Source: Actinomycetes bacterium
GTDB taxonomy: Bacteria > Actinomycetota > Acidimicrobiia > Acidimicrobiales > UBA8190
Reading direction: 5' to 3'
Length of the DNA: 34,715 nt
Assembly (NCBI GenBank): GCA_021848085.1
Contig: JAJZNB010000294.1
Span: 1 to 34,715 of the forward strand
A program made the translations under genes and the position numbers. Of the stretch, positions 18,413 through 27,962 are shown piece by piece (position 1 is the stretch's first letter; each line of letters opens with the position of its first letter). Below the pieces are notes generated by a model that saw only the letters and a program-made list of their open reading frames with translations, searched no databases and had not been told where the DNA came from.

Positions 18413-18415
18413 GGG

Positions 18416-18437
18416 CGCCCCGAACCGACGCGGGGCG
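18416..18437 (+). terminator. Possible GC hairpin after the beta-propeller gene
   Basis: CGCCCC-N10-GGGGCG starting 4 nt after the stop; no U-tract. Confidence 0.4.
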
Positions 18438-18625
18438 GTGCTGAGAGCGGCACCGGGTAGGCTTGGTCATGCCGCAGCGACCTTCGCTCGGCTCGTCCGC
18501 GTCGGTGGCGCTTCGTCAGGCGCGGGCCTCGTCTGGTTCGGCATCCCGCCGGTCTCGGCGACGCGTGCCGTTCGGGTGCGTCCGTCGGTGCCGGCCACGA
18601 CGACATGCCGGCAGAAGGGAGGACC

Positions 18626-18886
18626 ATGGCTACACAGCGCACCAGCTTCGCCAAGCTCCAACGGGATCGCGACAAGCAGGCGAAGGCGGCCGCCAAGCGC
18701 GAGCGTCGCCAAAGCCGCGAAGCCCAGTCCGCCCCCGGCGCCGACGATGCCGCGGCGTCCGTGGACCCGCACGTCCTGTTGGAGCAGGTGGAACAGGCCC
18801 ACCGGGACTTCGACGCCGGCATCATCGACTTCGACACCTACGAGGAGCGCAAGAGCGCCCTGCTGGCCCAGCTGCCGGTCGACTGA
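18626..18886 (+). CDS. Small charged protein with SHOCT-like C-terminus
   Basis: 86 aa; GGGAGG RBS before ATG; C-terminal 'HRDFDAGIIDFDTYEERKSALLAQL'. Confidence 0.7.
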   Translation: MATQRTSFAKLQRDRDKQAKAAAKRERRQSREAQSAPGADDAAASVDPHVLLEQVEQAHRDFDAGIIDFDTYEERKSALLAQLPVD

Positions 18887-19065
18887 GGGCACCGCTCCCA
18901 GATCTGTCTCATCTGCCACCCTGGCTGAGATCAGGCATCGGAGCCGCCCGTTGCCGGGCGACGGTGACGGGGGTCTGTCTCTGGCTGGGGGAGCCCGCGC
19001 CGGCGGAGCCGCCTCCAGGCGAGGCCTGCCGGGGGAGCGACATCCGGATCACTACCATCGTCGTC

Positions 19066-20013
19066 ATGGCAGACGGTCGGTTGCGCTCCTCGCTGTGCAC
19101 CGAAGCCTCGCTGACGTCGGACCGCTTCGTCAGCTGGGCCGAGCGGATCCGGCCGGCGTGGGACCACGGCGGTTCGGGCCTGCCGGTCCTCGTCCACCGC
19201 AAGCTGTGGGAGTGGCTGTTCATCATTGAGGCGCTGTCGGAGCGTGGCATGCTGCAGCCGGGTCGCCGGGGCCTGGGCTTCGGGGTCGGCAACGACCCGC
19301 TCCCGTCGCTGTTCGCCAGCCTGGGATGTGAGATCGTCGCCACCGATCTCGACGTGGCGCAGGCCACCGAGGCCGGTTGGGTGGCCGGCGGGCAGCACGC
19401 CGCGGCCCTGGCCGACCTCAACCGGGCCGGGCTGTGCGACCCTGACCAGTTCGCCCAGCGGGTGTCGTTCCAGCCGGTGGACATGAACCGGATCCCCGAC
19501 GACCTGCGCGGCTTCGACTTCACCTGGTCGGCCTGCGCCTTCGAGCACCTGGGCACCATCGAGCGGGGCCAGGAGTTCCTCCTCCGCCAGATGGGCTGCC
19601 TACGACCCGGCGGGGTTGCCGTGCACACCACCGAGTTCAACGTCTCTTCGAACCGGTCCACCGTCACGTGGGGCCCCACCGTGGTGTTCCGCCGGCGCGA
19701 CATCGACTGGATCGTCCGGCAGCTGCGCCACTGGGGCGACCGCATCGACGTCGACTTCGACACCGGCAGCTCGGTGTCCGATCGCCACGTCGACGTGCCG
19801 CCGTTCACCAACGTCCATCTCAAGACCATGGTGTCGAGCTACGTCACCACCTCGTTGGCTCTGGTGGTCGAGAAGAGCCCCGACAGCCCTCCCGAGCGGC
19901 CCATCGACCCGTGGCGCCAGGCGCGCCTGCGCGGCTCCGACGCCTGGCACGGACGGGTTGGCCCGCGATGGCGCAAGGTGGTGTCCAGGTGGCGCACCGA
20001 AACCGGGCGATGA
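19066..20013 (+). CDS. Class I SAM-dependent methyltransferase-like protein
   Basis: 'GRRGLGFGVGNDPLPSLFASLGCEIVATDLD', 'FDFTWSACAFEHLGTIERGQEFLLRQMGCLRPGGVAVHTTEF'. Confidence 0.75.
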   Translation: MADGRLRSSLCTEASLTSDRFVSWAERIRPAWDHGGSGLPVLVHRKLWEWLFIIEALSERGMLQPGRRGLGFGVGNDPLPSLFASLGCEIVATDLDVAQATEAGWVAGGQHAAALADLNRAGLCDPDQFAQRVSFQPVDMNRIPDDLRGFDFTWSACAFEHLGTIERGQEFLLRQMGCLRPGGVAVHTTEFNVSSNRSTVTWGPTVVFRRRDIDWIVRQLRHWGDRIDVDFDTGSSVSDRHVDVPPFTNVHLKTMVSSYVTTSLALVVEKSPDSPPERPIDPWRQARLRGSDAWHGRVGPRWRKVVSRWRTETGR

Positions 20014-20825
20014 CGTGGGCATCGGTGGGATCGGCGGCTTTCCCCGGCAGCGTGCTCCAGGGTCACCTCGTCCCCCTCGACGCGGCGGGTGACCCGATGA
20101 GCGGTGGCGAAGCGATGATCGGCGGCCGCGCTCGGCGCGACGCGGCAGGCGTTGGGGGCCGAGCCGGCCGTGGCCGAACTGGGGGGCGGCGGGCATCGTC
20201 GGGATGGTGATCGCCACCGGAGGGTGGTGGCTCGAGCGCAGGGCACTGACACGGCCGCAGCTGGCTGCGGCCGTGACCGAGCTGAGCTGCGACGGGGCTG
20301 CCGGTGCCGACGCCGCCAACCGGACCCCGGCGGTGCGGCTGGGTGGGCTCTCTGCCGCCAGCTGATCCTCCCCGCGGCAGCCCGGATGGGGATGACTTGG
20401 GGACATGGCGAGCCAGGCTGGGGACAACCCGCGGCGCTCTGGGGATCACGCCGAAGATTCTCCGGACAACGTCGGGATATCGTGTCGAGCCCTTGATTCG
20501 CGGCGTCAGCAAGCGCACAGTGTCTCCAGTCAGTGAGCAACGCCCCGTGGCGCAGCGACGCCCGGCCCTCGGGCCGCCGGCCGCACGTGCCGCAGGGCAG
20601 GAGCTCACCGGCGAGGTGGCTGGTGGCGCCTCGGTGGTTCCCTGGGACCGCCCGAGGCGTGGCCCGGCCGGGGGTCGTCCGACCCCGGGGCTGCGGGCAG
20701 CCGGCCACCGTCGGTGTGGGCCCCGAGGAGCCCGGGCGGCGTCAGCCGGTCGGCTACTCGGGGCCTCGCCGCGTCGGGCCGAGGAGCCGGGTGGGGCCGG
20801 CGCATCCGGGCCTGCCACTCGCCGG

Positions 20826-21134
20826 TCAGCGGACGTGGAAGCCGTCGGCGCCGGCCAGCGGGGCCAGCTCGACGATGTCGACCCGTTCCACCCGGGCCAG
20901 GACCGGTCCCTGCCGGCACCAGCCGGCCACGGCCGCCACCGCGTCGGGCTCGCCTTGCAGCTCGGCCTCGACCCGGCCGTCGGGAAGGTTGCGCACCCAT
21001 CCTGACAGACCCCGCTGGTGCGCCCGGTGGGCGCACGAGGCCCGGAAGCCCACCCCCTGGACCCGCCCCGACACCAGCACCCGCCAGCGCACGCTGCCCG
21101 CCGAAGAGGTGCCGCTCAGCGCACACCCTCCCAA
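20826..21134 (-). CDS. Acylphosphatase
   Basis: 'WRVLVSGRVQGVGFRASCAHRAHQRGLSGWVRNLPDGRVEAELQGE'. Confidence 0.9.
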   Translation of the reverse strand: MGGCALSGTSSAGSVRWRVLVSGRVQGVGFRASCAHRAHQRGLSGWVRNLPDGRVEAELQGEPDAVAAVAGWCRQGPVLARVERVDIVELAPLAGADGFHVR

Positions 21135-22033
21135 GGGTCAGCCGGTCGCAGGCCCCGGGCCACCATGGTGGCCAGCTCGGCCCGGACGACCGGCAGGTCT
21201 TCGGCGTGGGTGATGCCGACGCAGCGCCCATCGTCGCGCAGCACCCGCACGGGCTGGACACCGCCGGTGGTGCGACCCTCTACCATGGCGCCGATCACCT
21301 CGGGGAGCAGCACCTCGTGATCGGCCTGCACCGGAGCCGCCAGCGTCCCGTCGGCGGCGACCTCGGGATGGCTGCCACGCACCGCCTCCTCGAGCACCGG
21401 CCACACCGTGGGGCGCAGCCCCCAGCAGTTCATCGACACCGGCGTGTCACCCGGCAGCTGCTCGGGCTGGCGGCCGTCGCCGGCCCGGAACGTCCCGTCG
21501 GGCTGGCGTTGCACCAGCTTGCGTTCGGCGATGGCGAGCAGCAGCCCGTCGTCACCGACCTGGCAGGTGCCACGGGTGACCGGCTCGTCGGTGGCCACGC
21601 TGGCGTCGAGACGGAAGCCGATCAGGGCGTGCTCGGACGGTTCGGTGTCGAGATGGCGGGCCAGCACGCCGAGGGCGTCGGCCCCGTAGACGTCGTCGCC
21701 GTTGACCACGGCGAAGTGTCGTTCACCGATGTGGCGCCGGGCGCACAGCACGGCGTGCGCCGTGCCCAGCGGCACCTCCTGCACCGGGAACGACACCGGC
21801 ACCGACGCCGGCCAGGTCCGCCGCACGTGGTACTCGATGGCCGGGCCGGTCTGGGGGCCGAGGACCAGCACCACGTCACCAAACCCGGCCCGTCGGGCGT
21901 CGCCGACGGTCAGGTCGATGACCGCCTCGCCCTGCAATCCCAACGGGGCCAGCGGCTTGCAGGCGCCGCCGAAGCGCTTGGCCAGGCCGGCGGCTAGGAG
22001 CACCAGCACAGGACGATGGCCGCCTGGCGTCAC
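21116..22033 (-). CDS. Sugar-phosphate/NTP nucleotidyltransferase family protein
   Basis: 'VLVLLAAGLAKRFGGACKPLAPLGLQGEAVIDLTVGDARRAGFGDVVLVLG…FAVVNGDDVYGADAL'. Confidence 0.8.
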   Translation of the reverse strand: MTPGGHRPVLVLLAAGLAKRFGGACKPLAPLGLQGEAVIDLTVGDARRAGFGDVVLVLGPQTGPAIEYHVRRTWPASVPVSFPVQEVPLGTAHAVLCARRHIGERHFAVVNGDDVYGADALGVLARHLDTEPSEHALIGFRLDASVATDEPVTRGTCQVGDDGLLLAIAERKLVQRQPDGTFRAGDGRQPEQLPGDTPVSMNCWGLRPTVWPVLEEAVRGSHPEVAADGTLAAPVQADHEVLLPEVIGAMVEGRTTGGVQPVRVLRDDGRCVGITHAEDLPVVRAELATMVARGLRPADPWEGVR

Positions 22034-22959
22034 CCGCCCCACCGCAGCACGGCGCTCGCCCACGTCATCCCGCCGCCGAACCCCGACAGGAGCACCGTGT
22101 GCCCCGGCTCCAGTCGGCCTTCGTTGAGGGCGTGCACCAGCGCCAGCGGGATCGACGCCGACGACGTGTTGCCGTAGCGGTCGATGGTCACCACGTAGCG
22201 TTCCGGGTTGATCCCCAGCCGTTGCGCCGCCGCGGTGATGATGCGGGCGTTGGCCTGGTGGGGGACGAACAGATCGACGTCGGCGGGCGTCAGCCCTGCC
22301 CGTTGCAGGGCGATGGTGGACGAGTCGATGACTGCCCGCACGGCATGGCGGAAGATCTCCTTGCCGTTCATGTACAGGTAGCCGCCGTGGTCGCACTTGA
22401 GCAGGTGCCGCAGCGAGCCGTCGGCACCCAGGTGCCAGCCGAGCAGCTCGGTGGGGCCGTCGGTGGCCTCGAGGACCACCGCCCCGGCGCCGTCGCCGAC
22501 CAGGACCGCCAGCGACCGGTCGTCCCAGTCGGTGATGCGCGACAGCGTCTCGGAGCCGATGAGCAGCACCCGGCGGGCCCCGGCCAGGATCAGCCCGTGG
22601 GCTGCCACCAGGCCGTAGACGAAGCCCGAACATGCCGCGTTGAGGTCGAAGGCGCCGCCGGCGATGCCGAGGCCCTCCTCGACGGTGGCCGAGGTGCCCG
22701 GCACGATGGCGTCGGGGGTGGTGGTGGCCAGCACCAGCACGTCGATGTCGTCGCCGGTCAGCCCGGCGTGCTTCAAGGCGAGCCTGCCCGCTTCGATGCC
22801 GAGCCCGGAGGTGGTGCCGCCGATGCGGCGTTCGCGGATGCCGGTGCGCTCGGTGATCCAGGCGTCGCTGGTGTCGAGGGTGGCCGAAAGGTCGTCGTTG
22901 GTCACGACCTTGTCAGGCACGGCCATGCCCCAGCCGGTGATGCGCGCCCCGGGCATCAC
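22030..22959 (-). CDS. 3-oxoacyl-[ACP] synthase III (FabH family)
   Basis: 'WITERTGIRERRI', 'LNAACSGFVYGL' (Cys), 'FVPHQANARI' (His), 'YGNTSSASIPLAL' (Asn). Confidence 0.93.
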   Translation of the reverse strand: MMPGARITGWGMAVPDKVVTNDDLSATLDTSDAWITERTGIRERRIGGTTSGLGIEAGRLALKHAGLTGDDIDVLVLATTTPDAIVPGTSATVEEGLGIAGGAFDLNAACSGFVYGLVAAHGLILAGARRVLLIGSETLSRITDWDDRSLAVLVGDGAGAVVLEATDGPTELLGWHLGADGSLRHLLKCDHGGYLYMNGKEIFRHAVRAVIDSSTIALQRAGLTPADVDLFVPHQANARIITAAAQRLGINPERYVVTIDRYGNTSSASIPLALVHALNEGRLEPGHTVLLSGFGGGMTWASAVLRWGG

Positions 22960-24125
22960 GACGCCTCGAGGACGTGCATGCCGACGAAGCCGGCGTCACC
23001 GCCGATGATCCCGCCGGTGTTGACGGAGAGGGCCAGTCGGGCTCCCTCCACCTGGCGGTGACCGGCCTGTCCCCGCAGGTGAAGGGTCAGCTCGGCCAGC
23101 TGGCACAGGCCGGTGGCTCCCAAGGGATGGCCGCGGCCCACCAGGCCGCCGCTGGGGTTGACGCACACCGCAGACCCTCCGGCGTCGGTTTGGCCGGCGG
23201 CGGTCGCCCGACCCGCCTGCCCGGGGGCGAAGAAGCCGAGGGACTCGAGGGCGTAGAGCTCTTCAGCGCTGGTGGCGTCGTGGAGCTCCACCACGTCGAT
23301 GTCGTCGGGCCCGACACCGGCCGCCTTCCAGGTGGCCTCGGCCGTCTCCGCCAGCCGGTCGTGGTAGTCGAGGTCGCCGTTGCCGGAGCGGGCCACGCTG
23401 GCCAGCACCCGAGGCGCCCCGGGCAGCGCCCCGGCCTGGAGCACCGCCGCCGCCGCCCCGTCGGTGAACGAGGAGCACATCAGGCGGGTCAGCTGCCCGG
23501 CGACCGGAGCGGAAGCCAGCACCTCCTCCACGCTCACCTCGCTCTGCCACTGGGCCAACGGGTTGCGGGCCGCGCAGCGCCGGGCCTTGGCCGCGGTGGC
23601 CGCCACCTCGACCAAGGTGGTGCCGCGCTCGATGATCTGGCGCTCGAGCCAGGAGGCGTTGAGTCCCATCAGGACGCTGCCGGCCGGGTTGTCGAGCTCG
23701 GCGTGCATGGCGACCCGCTCGGCGGCGGGGAGCCCGTCTTCGACCCCGGCGAGGGTCTGCGCCCGGCTGCCGGTCCACATCTTCTCGACCCCGATCACCA
23801 GGACCGGTGACTCCCCGCCGAGGGCGGCGAGGTGGCCCAGGCGCAGAGCGCTCGAGCCTCCGGCACAGGAGTTGTCGACGTTGACGATCGGCGCGCCCTG
23901 CAGCCCGACATCGCGGAGCCAGGTTTGCCCCCGGATGCAGCCCTGGTCGCACAGGCGGCCGCCGGCGGCGTTGCCGAGCACGACCAGCCCAACCTCCGAG
24001 GGGAGCAGGTCGGCGTCGGCCAGGGCAGCCAGCGCGGCCTGGCGGGCCAGCTCCTCGACCGGCAGGTCGCGGCGGGCCAGTGTGGTCATGCCGACGCCGG
24101 AGACGCTCACGACGGGTCTGTTCAT
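22956..24125 (-). CDS. Thiolase family protein (SCP2/lipid-transfer type)
   Basis: 'NVDNSCAGGSSALRLG', 'CSSFTDGAAAAVL', 'VVELHDATSAEELYALESLGF', 'NPSGGLVGRGHPLGATGL'. Confidence 0.9.
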   Translation of the reverse strand: MNRPVVSVSGVGMTTLARRDLPVEELARQAALAALADADLLPSEVGLVVLGNAAGGRLCDQGCIRGQTWLRDVGLQGAPIVNVDNSCAGGSSALRLGHLAALGGESPVLVIGVEKMWTGSRAQTLAGVEDGLPAAERVAMHAELDNPAGSVLMGLNASWLERQIIERGTTLVEVAATAAKARRCAARNPLAQWQSEVSVEEVLASAPVAGQLTRLMCSSFTDGAAAAVLQAGALPGAPRVLASVARSGNGDLDYHDRLAETAEATWKAAGVGPDDIDVVELHDATSAEELYALESLGFFAPGQAGRATAAGQTDAGGSAVCVNPSGGLVGRGHPLGATGLCQLAELTLHLRGQAGHRQVEGARLALSVNTGGIIGGDAGFVGMHVLEAS

Positions 24126-24141
24126 CGGGCCACCACTGCGA

Positions 24142-25095
24142 TCATTGGGCCACCATTCCGGGCGCACGGCCGGACGCGACGATGCCGGCAAACTGTTGGG
24201 AGAGCTCTGCGAAGGTTACCAGCGGCTCGTCGGTCGCCATGTAGACGGCGACGTGCTCGGCACCGGCCTCGACCCATCGGGCCAGCTGCCCGGCGCAGCT
24301 GCGGGCGTCGCCGGCCACCAGGTGGCGGGCGAAGGCCTTGGGGGGCAGGCGGTAGAGCGAACCGAGCCACTCGCAGCCTCGCTGGTGGGCGTCGTCGCCG
24401 CCCACCGATACGAAGGTGGTGATGGCCCGGGCGATGCCGCGGGGGTCGCGCCCGACCCGCTCGGCTTCCTTGTCGAGCCGGTCCATCGCCAGGCGGTAGT
24501 CGTCGGGGGCGACGAAGAGGGGGATCCACCCGTCGCCACGCTGCACGGCCCGGCGCAGCGCCGCCTCGCTCGAGCCGCCGACCCAGACAGGCGGCGGGGC
24601 CCCCGCCGGCAGCTGCCGGTAGCGGTCGGCGGGGGCGCTGGAGGCCGGTCGCTCGGCTGGGTTCTCGCCGCAGGGGTGCCCGGCCCACAGCCGGCGCAGC
24701 TCGTCGATGCCGGCGTCGAGGCGTCGCCCCCGGCCGCTGTATGCCACACCGGCTGCTTCGTACTCGCCTCGGTGCACGCCGACGCCGACGCCGAGCACCA
24801 CGCGGTCGCCGCCGAGCTGACGGATGGCGGTCACCTGCTTGGCCACCGCCGCCGTCCGCCGCAACGGCAGCTGCAGCACGCACGATCCGATCACGGCCCG
24901 CTCGCTGCAGGTGGCGGCGACGGTCAACGCAGCCAGGCACTCGAGCACCGGCCCGTGCCAGAAGAGGTGGTCCACCGCCCACAAGGCGCTGGCGCCTGCC
25001 GCCTCGGCCGACCGGCAGATCCTGCCGAGCTGGGCGGCGTCGGGCACCGCGGAGTCCTGGGGGATGGTGGGCAGGACCAAACCCAGCCCGCCCAT
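24142..25095 (-). CDS. LLM class F420-dependent oxidoreductase-like protein
   Basis: 'DHLFWHGPVLECLAALTVAATCSERAVIGSCVLQLPLR…VAKQVTAIRQLGGDRVVLGVGVG'. Start approximate. Confidence 0.83.
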   Translation of the reverse strand: MGGLGLVLPTIPQDSAVPDAAQLGRICRSAEAAGASALWAVDHLFWHGPVLECLAALTVAATCSERAVIGSCVLQLPLRRTAAVAKQVTAIRQLGGDRVVLGVGVGVHRGEYEAAGVAYSGRGRRLDAGIDELRRLWAGHPCGENPAERPASSAPADRYRQLPAGAPPPVWVGGSSEAALRRAVQRGDGWIPLFVAPDDYRLAMDRLDKEAERVGRDPRGIARAITTFVSVGGDDAHQRGCEWLGSLYRLPPKAFARHLVAGDARSCAGQLARWVEAGAEHVAVYMATDEPLVTFAELSQQFAGIVASGRAPGMVAQ

Positions 25096-25305
25096 CGGAG
25101 CGGCCCGCGGTCTGACGGCGTCGGTGGAGAGCGCGGTGGCCACACCCCATGGTATGCCATGAGGCCACCCAGGCTCGGTGTTCGCGGGAGGCCGTGTCAC
25201 GTGATGGGTTGCCGATCCATGTCATCTCATCGCCGGCGGCTCCCACCGGGCGGCTCTGGGCCAGCCGCGGGCATGAGGTGCGGCCGGGCACGGCAGAATG
25301 GAGCG

Positions 25306-25797
25306 GTGGATCACGATCCGACCGCCCACCGCACCGTCGATCCCGGCGACGTCGACCGCACCGTCGATCCCGGCGACGTCGACCGCACCGTCGATCCCGG
25401 CGACGTCGCTGCTGCTGGGGCCGTGGCCGGGCAGGTCGGAGGTGTGGCCGGCGGCGACGATCATCCGGGCCCGGCCGCTGTGCTCGGCGACGAGGAGCGG
25501 GCGCAGCGGACGGCGGAGCTGCGGGAGCTCATCGACCTGATGCGCCCAGCCGTGCAGGCCGACGGCGGCGACCTGCAGCTGCTCGACTTCGACGTGGAGG
25601 CGGGCACCGTCGAGGTGCAGCTGGTCGGGGCGTGCAGCTCGTGCGCCATCTCCTCGGCCACCTTGCAGGGCGGCGTGGAGCGGATCTTGAAGGGCCGCCT
25701 GCCCTGGGTGGTCGAGGTGACCGGCGGGGTCGACGAGAGCGTCGACCCGTTCGAGTCGGCCGCCTTGGGCCAAGGCGGCTACGTACCTCGTTTCTAG
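25306..25797 (+). CDS. NifU C-terminal domain (Fe-S scaffold) protein
   Basis: 'LMRPAVQADGGDLQLLDFDVEAGTVEVQLVGACSSCAISSATLQGGVERILKGRLPWV' with the NifU CxxC. Confidence 0.9.
   Translation: MDHDPTAHRTVDPGDVDRTVDPGDVDRTVDPGDVAAAGAVAGQVGGVAGGDDHPGPAAVLGDEERAQRTAELRELIDLMRPAVQADGGDLQLLDFDVEAGTVEVQLVGACSSCAISSATLQGGVERILKGRLPWVVEVTGGVDESVDPFESAALGQGGYVPRF
25330..25410 (+). repeat. 27-bp tandem repeat x3 at the 5' end of the NifU-domain gene
   Basis: CGCACCGTCGATCCCGGCGACGTCGAC repeated three times (last copy slightly divergent), encoding RTVDPGDVD. Confidence 0.93.
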
Positions 25798-25849
25798 CCC
25801 GCTTCTCGGGCAGGCTCGCCGCCGCTGCGCAGGGCGCCGCCCCTGGCTC

Positions 25850-27091
25850 CTAGTGGCCCGCCGCCTTGGGTTCCTTGGGCAGGCCCAGCACGCGCTCACC
25901 GACGATGTTGCGCTGGATCTCCGCCGTGCCGCCCCAGATCGTCTCCGACCGTGAGAAGAAGAAGGCGGCCTGCAGCTCGTCGACCGGATAGCTGGGCTTG
26001 CCCCGTCGCCCCAGTGCTCCCTCCTCGGGGTCGCTGGCGATGTCACCCCCGCCGCGCAGGATCTGGCTCTCGGGCCCAAGGATGTCCATGGCCAGGTTCA
26101 TCGTCTCGCGGTGGTACTCGGACCAGAACATCTTGTTGGTGGCACCCAAGGCGGCGGTGGTGTGGGTGCCGTTGAGGGCGTCGGTCAGGCTGCGGTAGCC
26201 GTTGATCTCCATGATCTTGACCTTCGACCAGGCCTTGGCCAGCGCCTGGCGCACCAGCGGGTCCGACACCTTGCCCACACGGCGGGCCGCCTCGATGATC
26301 TGGTCGAGCTCACGCGCGAAGCGGCGGTGCCCGGTGGTGGCCGAGGCGCCTCGCTCGAAGCCCAGGGTGGTCATGGCCACCGCCCACCCGTTGTTGACCC
26401 CACCGACCACGTTGTCTTTGGGACAGCGAGCGTTCTGGAAGAACACCTCGTTGAACTCCGAGGACCCGTCGATCTGCTGGATGGGCCGCACCTCGACGCC
26501 GGGCTGCTTCATGGGCACCAGCAGGTAGGAGATGCCCTTGTGCTTGGGGGCGTCGGGGTCGGTGCGGGCCAGCAAGAAGATGTAGTCGGCGTACTGGGCC
26601 TGGGTGGTCCACACCTTCTGCCCGTTGATCACCCACTCGTCGCCGTCGAGCTCCGCCCGCGTCTTGAGCGAGGCCAGGTCGCTGCCGGCGTCGGGCTCCG
26701 AGAAGCCCTGGCACCAGGCGATGGAGCCGTTGAGGATCTTGGGGATGAGCTCGCGCTTCTGCTCCTCGGTGCCCCACTGCAGGATGGTCGGCCCCACCAG
26801 CGTGTCGCCGAAGAAGTCGGCCCGCAGGGGCGCCTTGGCTCGGGCGAACTCCTCGTTCAGCACGACCTGCTCGATCAGCGACAGACCCTTGCCGCCGTAC
26901 TCGGTGGGCCACGAGGCGCAGATCCAGCCTCCCTCGAACAGCTTCTTCACCCACTCGGCATTGAACGCCTTGCGCTCCTCGGGCGACATGGCGAACCCGG
27001 GCTCGCCCCACCCCTCGGGCAGGTGCGCCTGCAGCCACGAGCGGATCTCGCCTCGGAACGCCTCGGCTTCGGGCGGATAGGTCAGGTCCAT
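25850..27091 (-). CDS. Acyl-CoA dehydrogenase
   Basis: 'YPPEAEAFRGEIRSWLQAHLPEGW', 'QGFSEPDAGSDLASLKTRAELDGDEWVINGQKVWTT', 'SRSETIWGGTAEIQRNIVGERVLGLP'. Confidence 0.95.
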   Translation of the reverse strand: MDLTYPPEAEAFRGEIRSWLQAHLPEGWGEPGFAMSPEERKAFNAEWVKKLFEGGWICASWPTEYGGKGLSLIEQVVLNEEFARAKAPLRADFFGDTLVGPTILQWGTEEQKRELIPKILNGSIAWCQGFSEPDAGSDLASLKTRAELDGDEWVINGQKVWTTQAQYADYIFLLARTDPDAPKHKGISYLLVPMKQPGVEVRPIQQIDGSSEFNEVFFQNARCPKDNVVGGVNNGWAVAMTTLGFERGASATTGHRRFARELDQIIEAARRVGKVSDPLVRQALAKAWSKVKIMEINGYRSLTDALNGTHTTAALGATNKMFWSEYHRETMNLAMDILGPESQILRGGGDIASDPEEGALGRRGKPSYPVDELQAAFFFSRSETIWGGTAEIQRNIVGERVLGLPKEPKAAGH

Positions 27092-27221
27092 GGCTCGACG
27101 GTACCGCCGCCGCAGGGCGCCAGCCAACGCTGCGGGGTCCGTGAAGGCGGTCCGGAGGGTGCATCGGGCCGCGGCTGGGTACGCTCCGCCTGACCCTGCC
27201 GTCGAGCCCGGGAGAGCGCCT

Positions 27222-27962
27222 GTGTCACGACCGCCACGTATCATCGCGGCTGTGGCGGCCGGCGCCGTGCTGCTCCACGGGCTGCCGTCGCTGACGGTGC
27301 TGGGGGCGCTGGCACCGTGGCAACCGCCGGCGCTGCCGTGGGGCCTGTGTCGCTGGCGGGGCCCCGTCGGCGCCGGCCGTGTGGCTCTCACCTTCGACGA
27401 CGGCCCGTCGCCGCTGGCCACCGTCCGCACCTTGGAGCTGCTGGCCGACCTGGACGTGCGGGCGACGTTCTTCGTGACCGGCACCAACGCCGAGGCCCAT
27501 CCCGAGCTGGTGCGACGCATGCGCGGCGAGGGGCACGCGGTGGGGCTGCACGGCCAGCGTCACCGCCACCATCTGCTGCACGGCCCGCGGTGGGTGTGGC
27601 GGGACCTGCAGCAGGCTGTAGCGGTCTACCGCCAGGTGCTGGGCCACCAGCCCGCCTGGTTCCGTCCGCCGTACGGCCAGCTGGCGGCCGGTTCGGTGCT
27701 GGCCGCCCGACGTCTGGGCCTGTCGACCGTGCTGTGGAGCGGCTGGGGCAGGGAATTCGCCGACCCGTCGCCGCCACAGGTGCTGCGGCGGCTGCAGCGG
27801 CGCCTCGCCGACGGCGCCGTCCTGTTGCAGCACGACAACGACGAGTCATGCCCGGTGGGGACCGCCGCCGTCACCCACGAGGTGCTGCGCCCGCTGGTGG
27901 ACGAGGTACGGGCCCGGGGGCTGGCCCCGGTGACCCTCGACGAGCTGGTCGGTGGCCGGTGA
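27222..27962 (+). CDS. Polysaccharide deacetylase (NodB-type)
   Basis: 'VALTFDDGPSPLATVRTLELLADLDVRATFFVTGTNAE', 'WFRPPYGQLAAGS'. Confidence 0.92.
   Translation: MSRPPRIIAAVAAGAVLLHGLPSLTVLGALAPWQPPALPWGLCRWRGPVGAGRVALTFDDGPSPLATVRTLELLADLDVRATFFVTGTNAEAHPELVRRMRGEGHAVGLHGQRHRHHLLHGPRWVWRDLQQAVAVYRQVLGHQPAWFRPPYGQLAAGSVLAARRLGLSTVLWSGWGREFADPSPPQVLRRLQRRLADGAVLLQHDNDESCPVGTAAVTHEVLRPLVDEVRARGLAPVTLDELVGGR

Noticed and set aside
20030-20820. Possible decayed gene(s) (e.g. 'MVIATGGWWLERRALTRPQLAAAVTEL', vaguely TetR C-terminal-like)
   Set aside because: Too short and weak to assign; left as unassigned intergenic or decayed sequence. A frameshift-aware blastx would decide.
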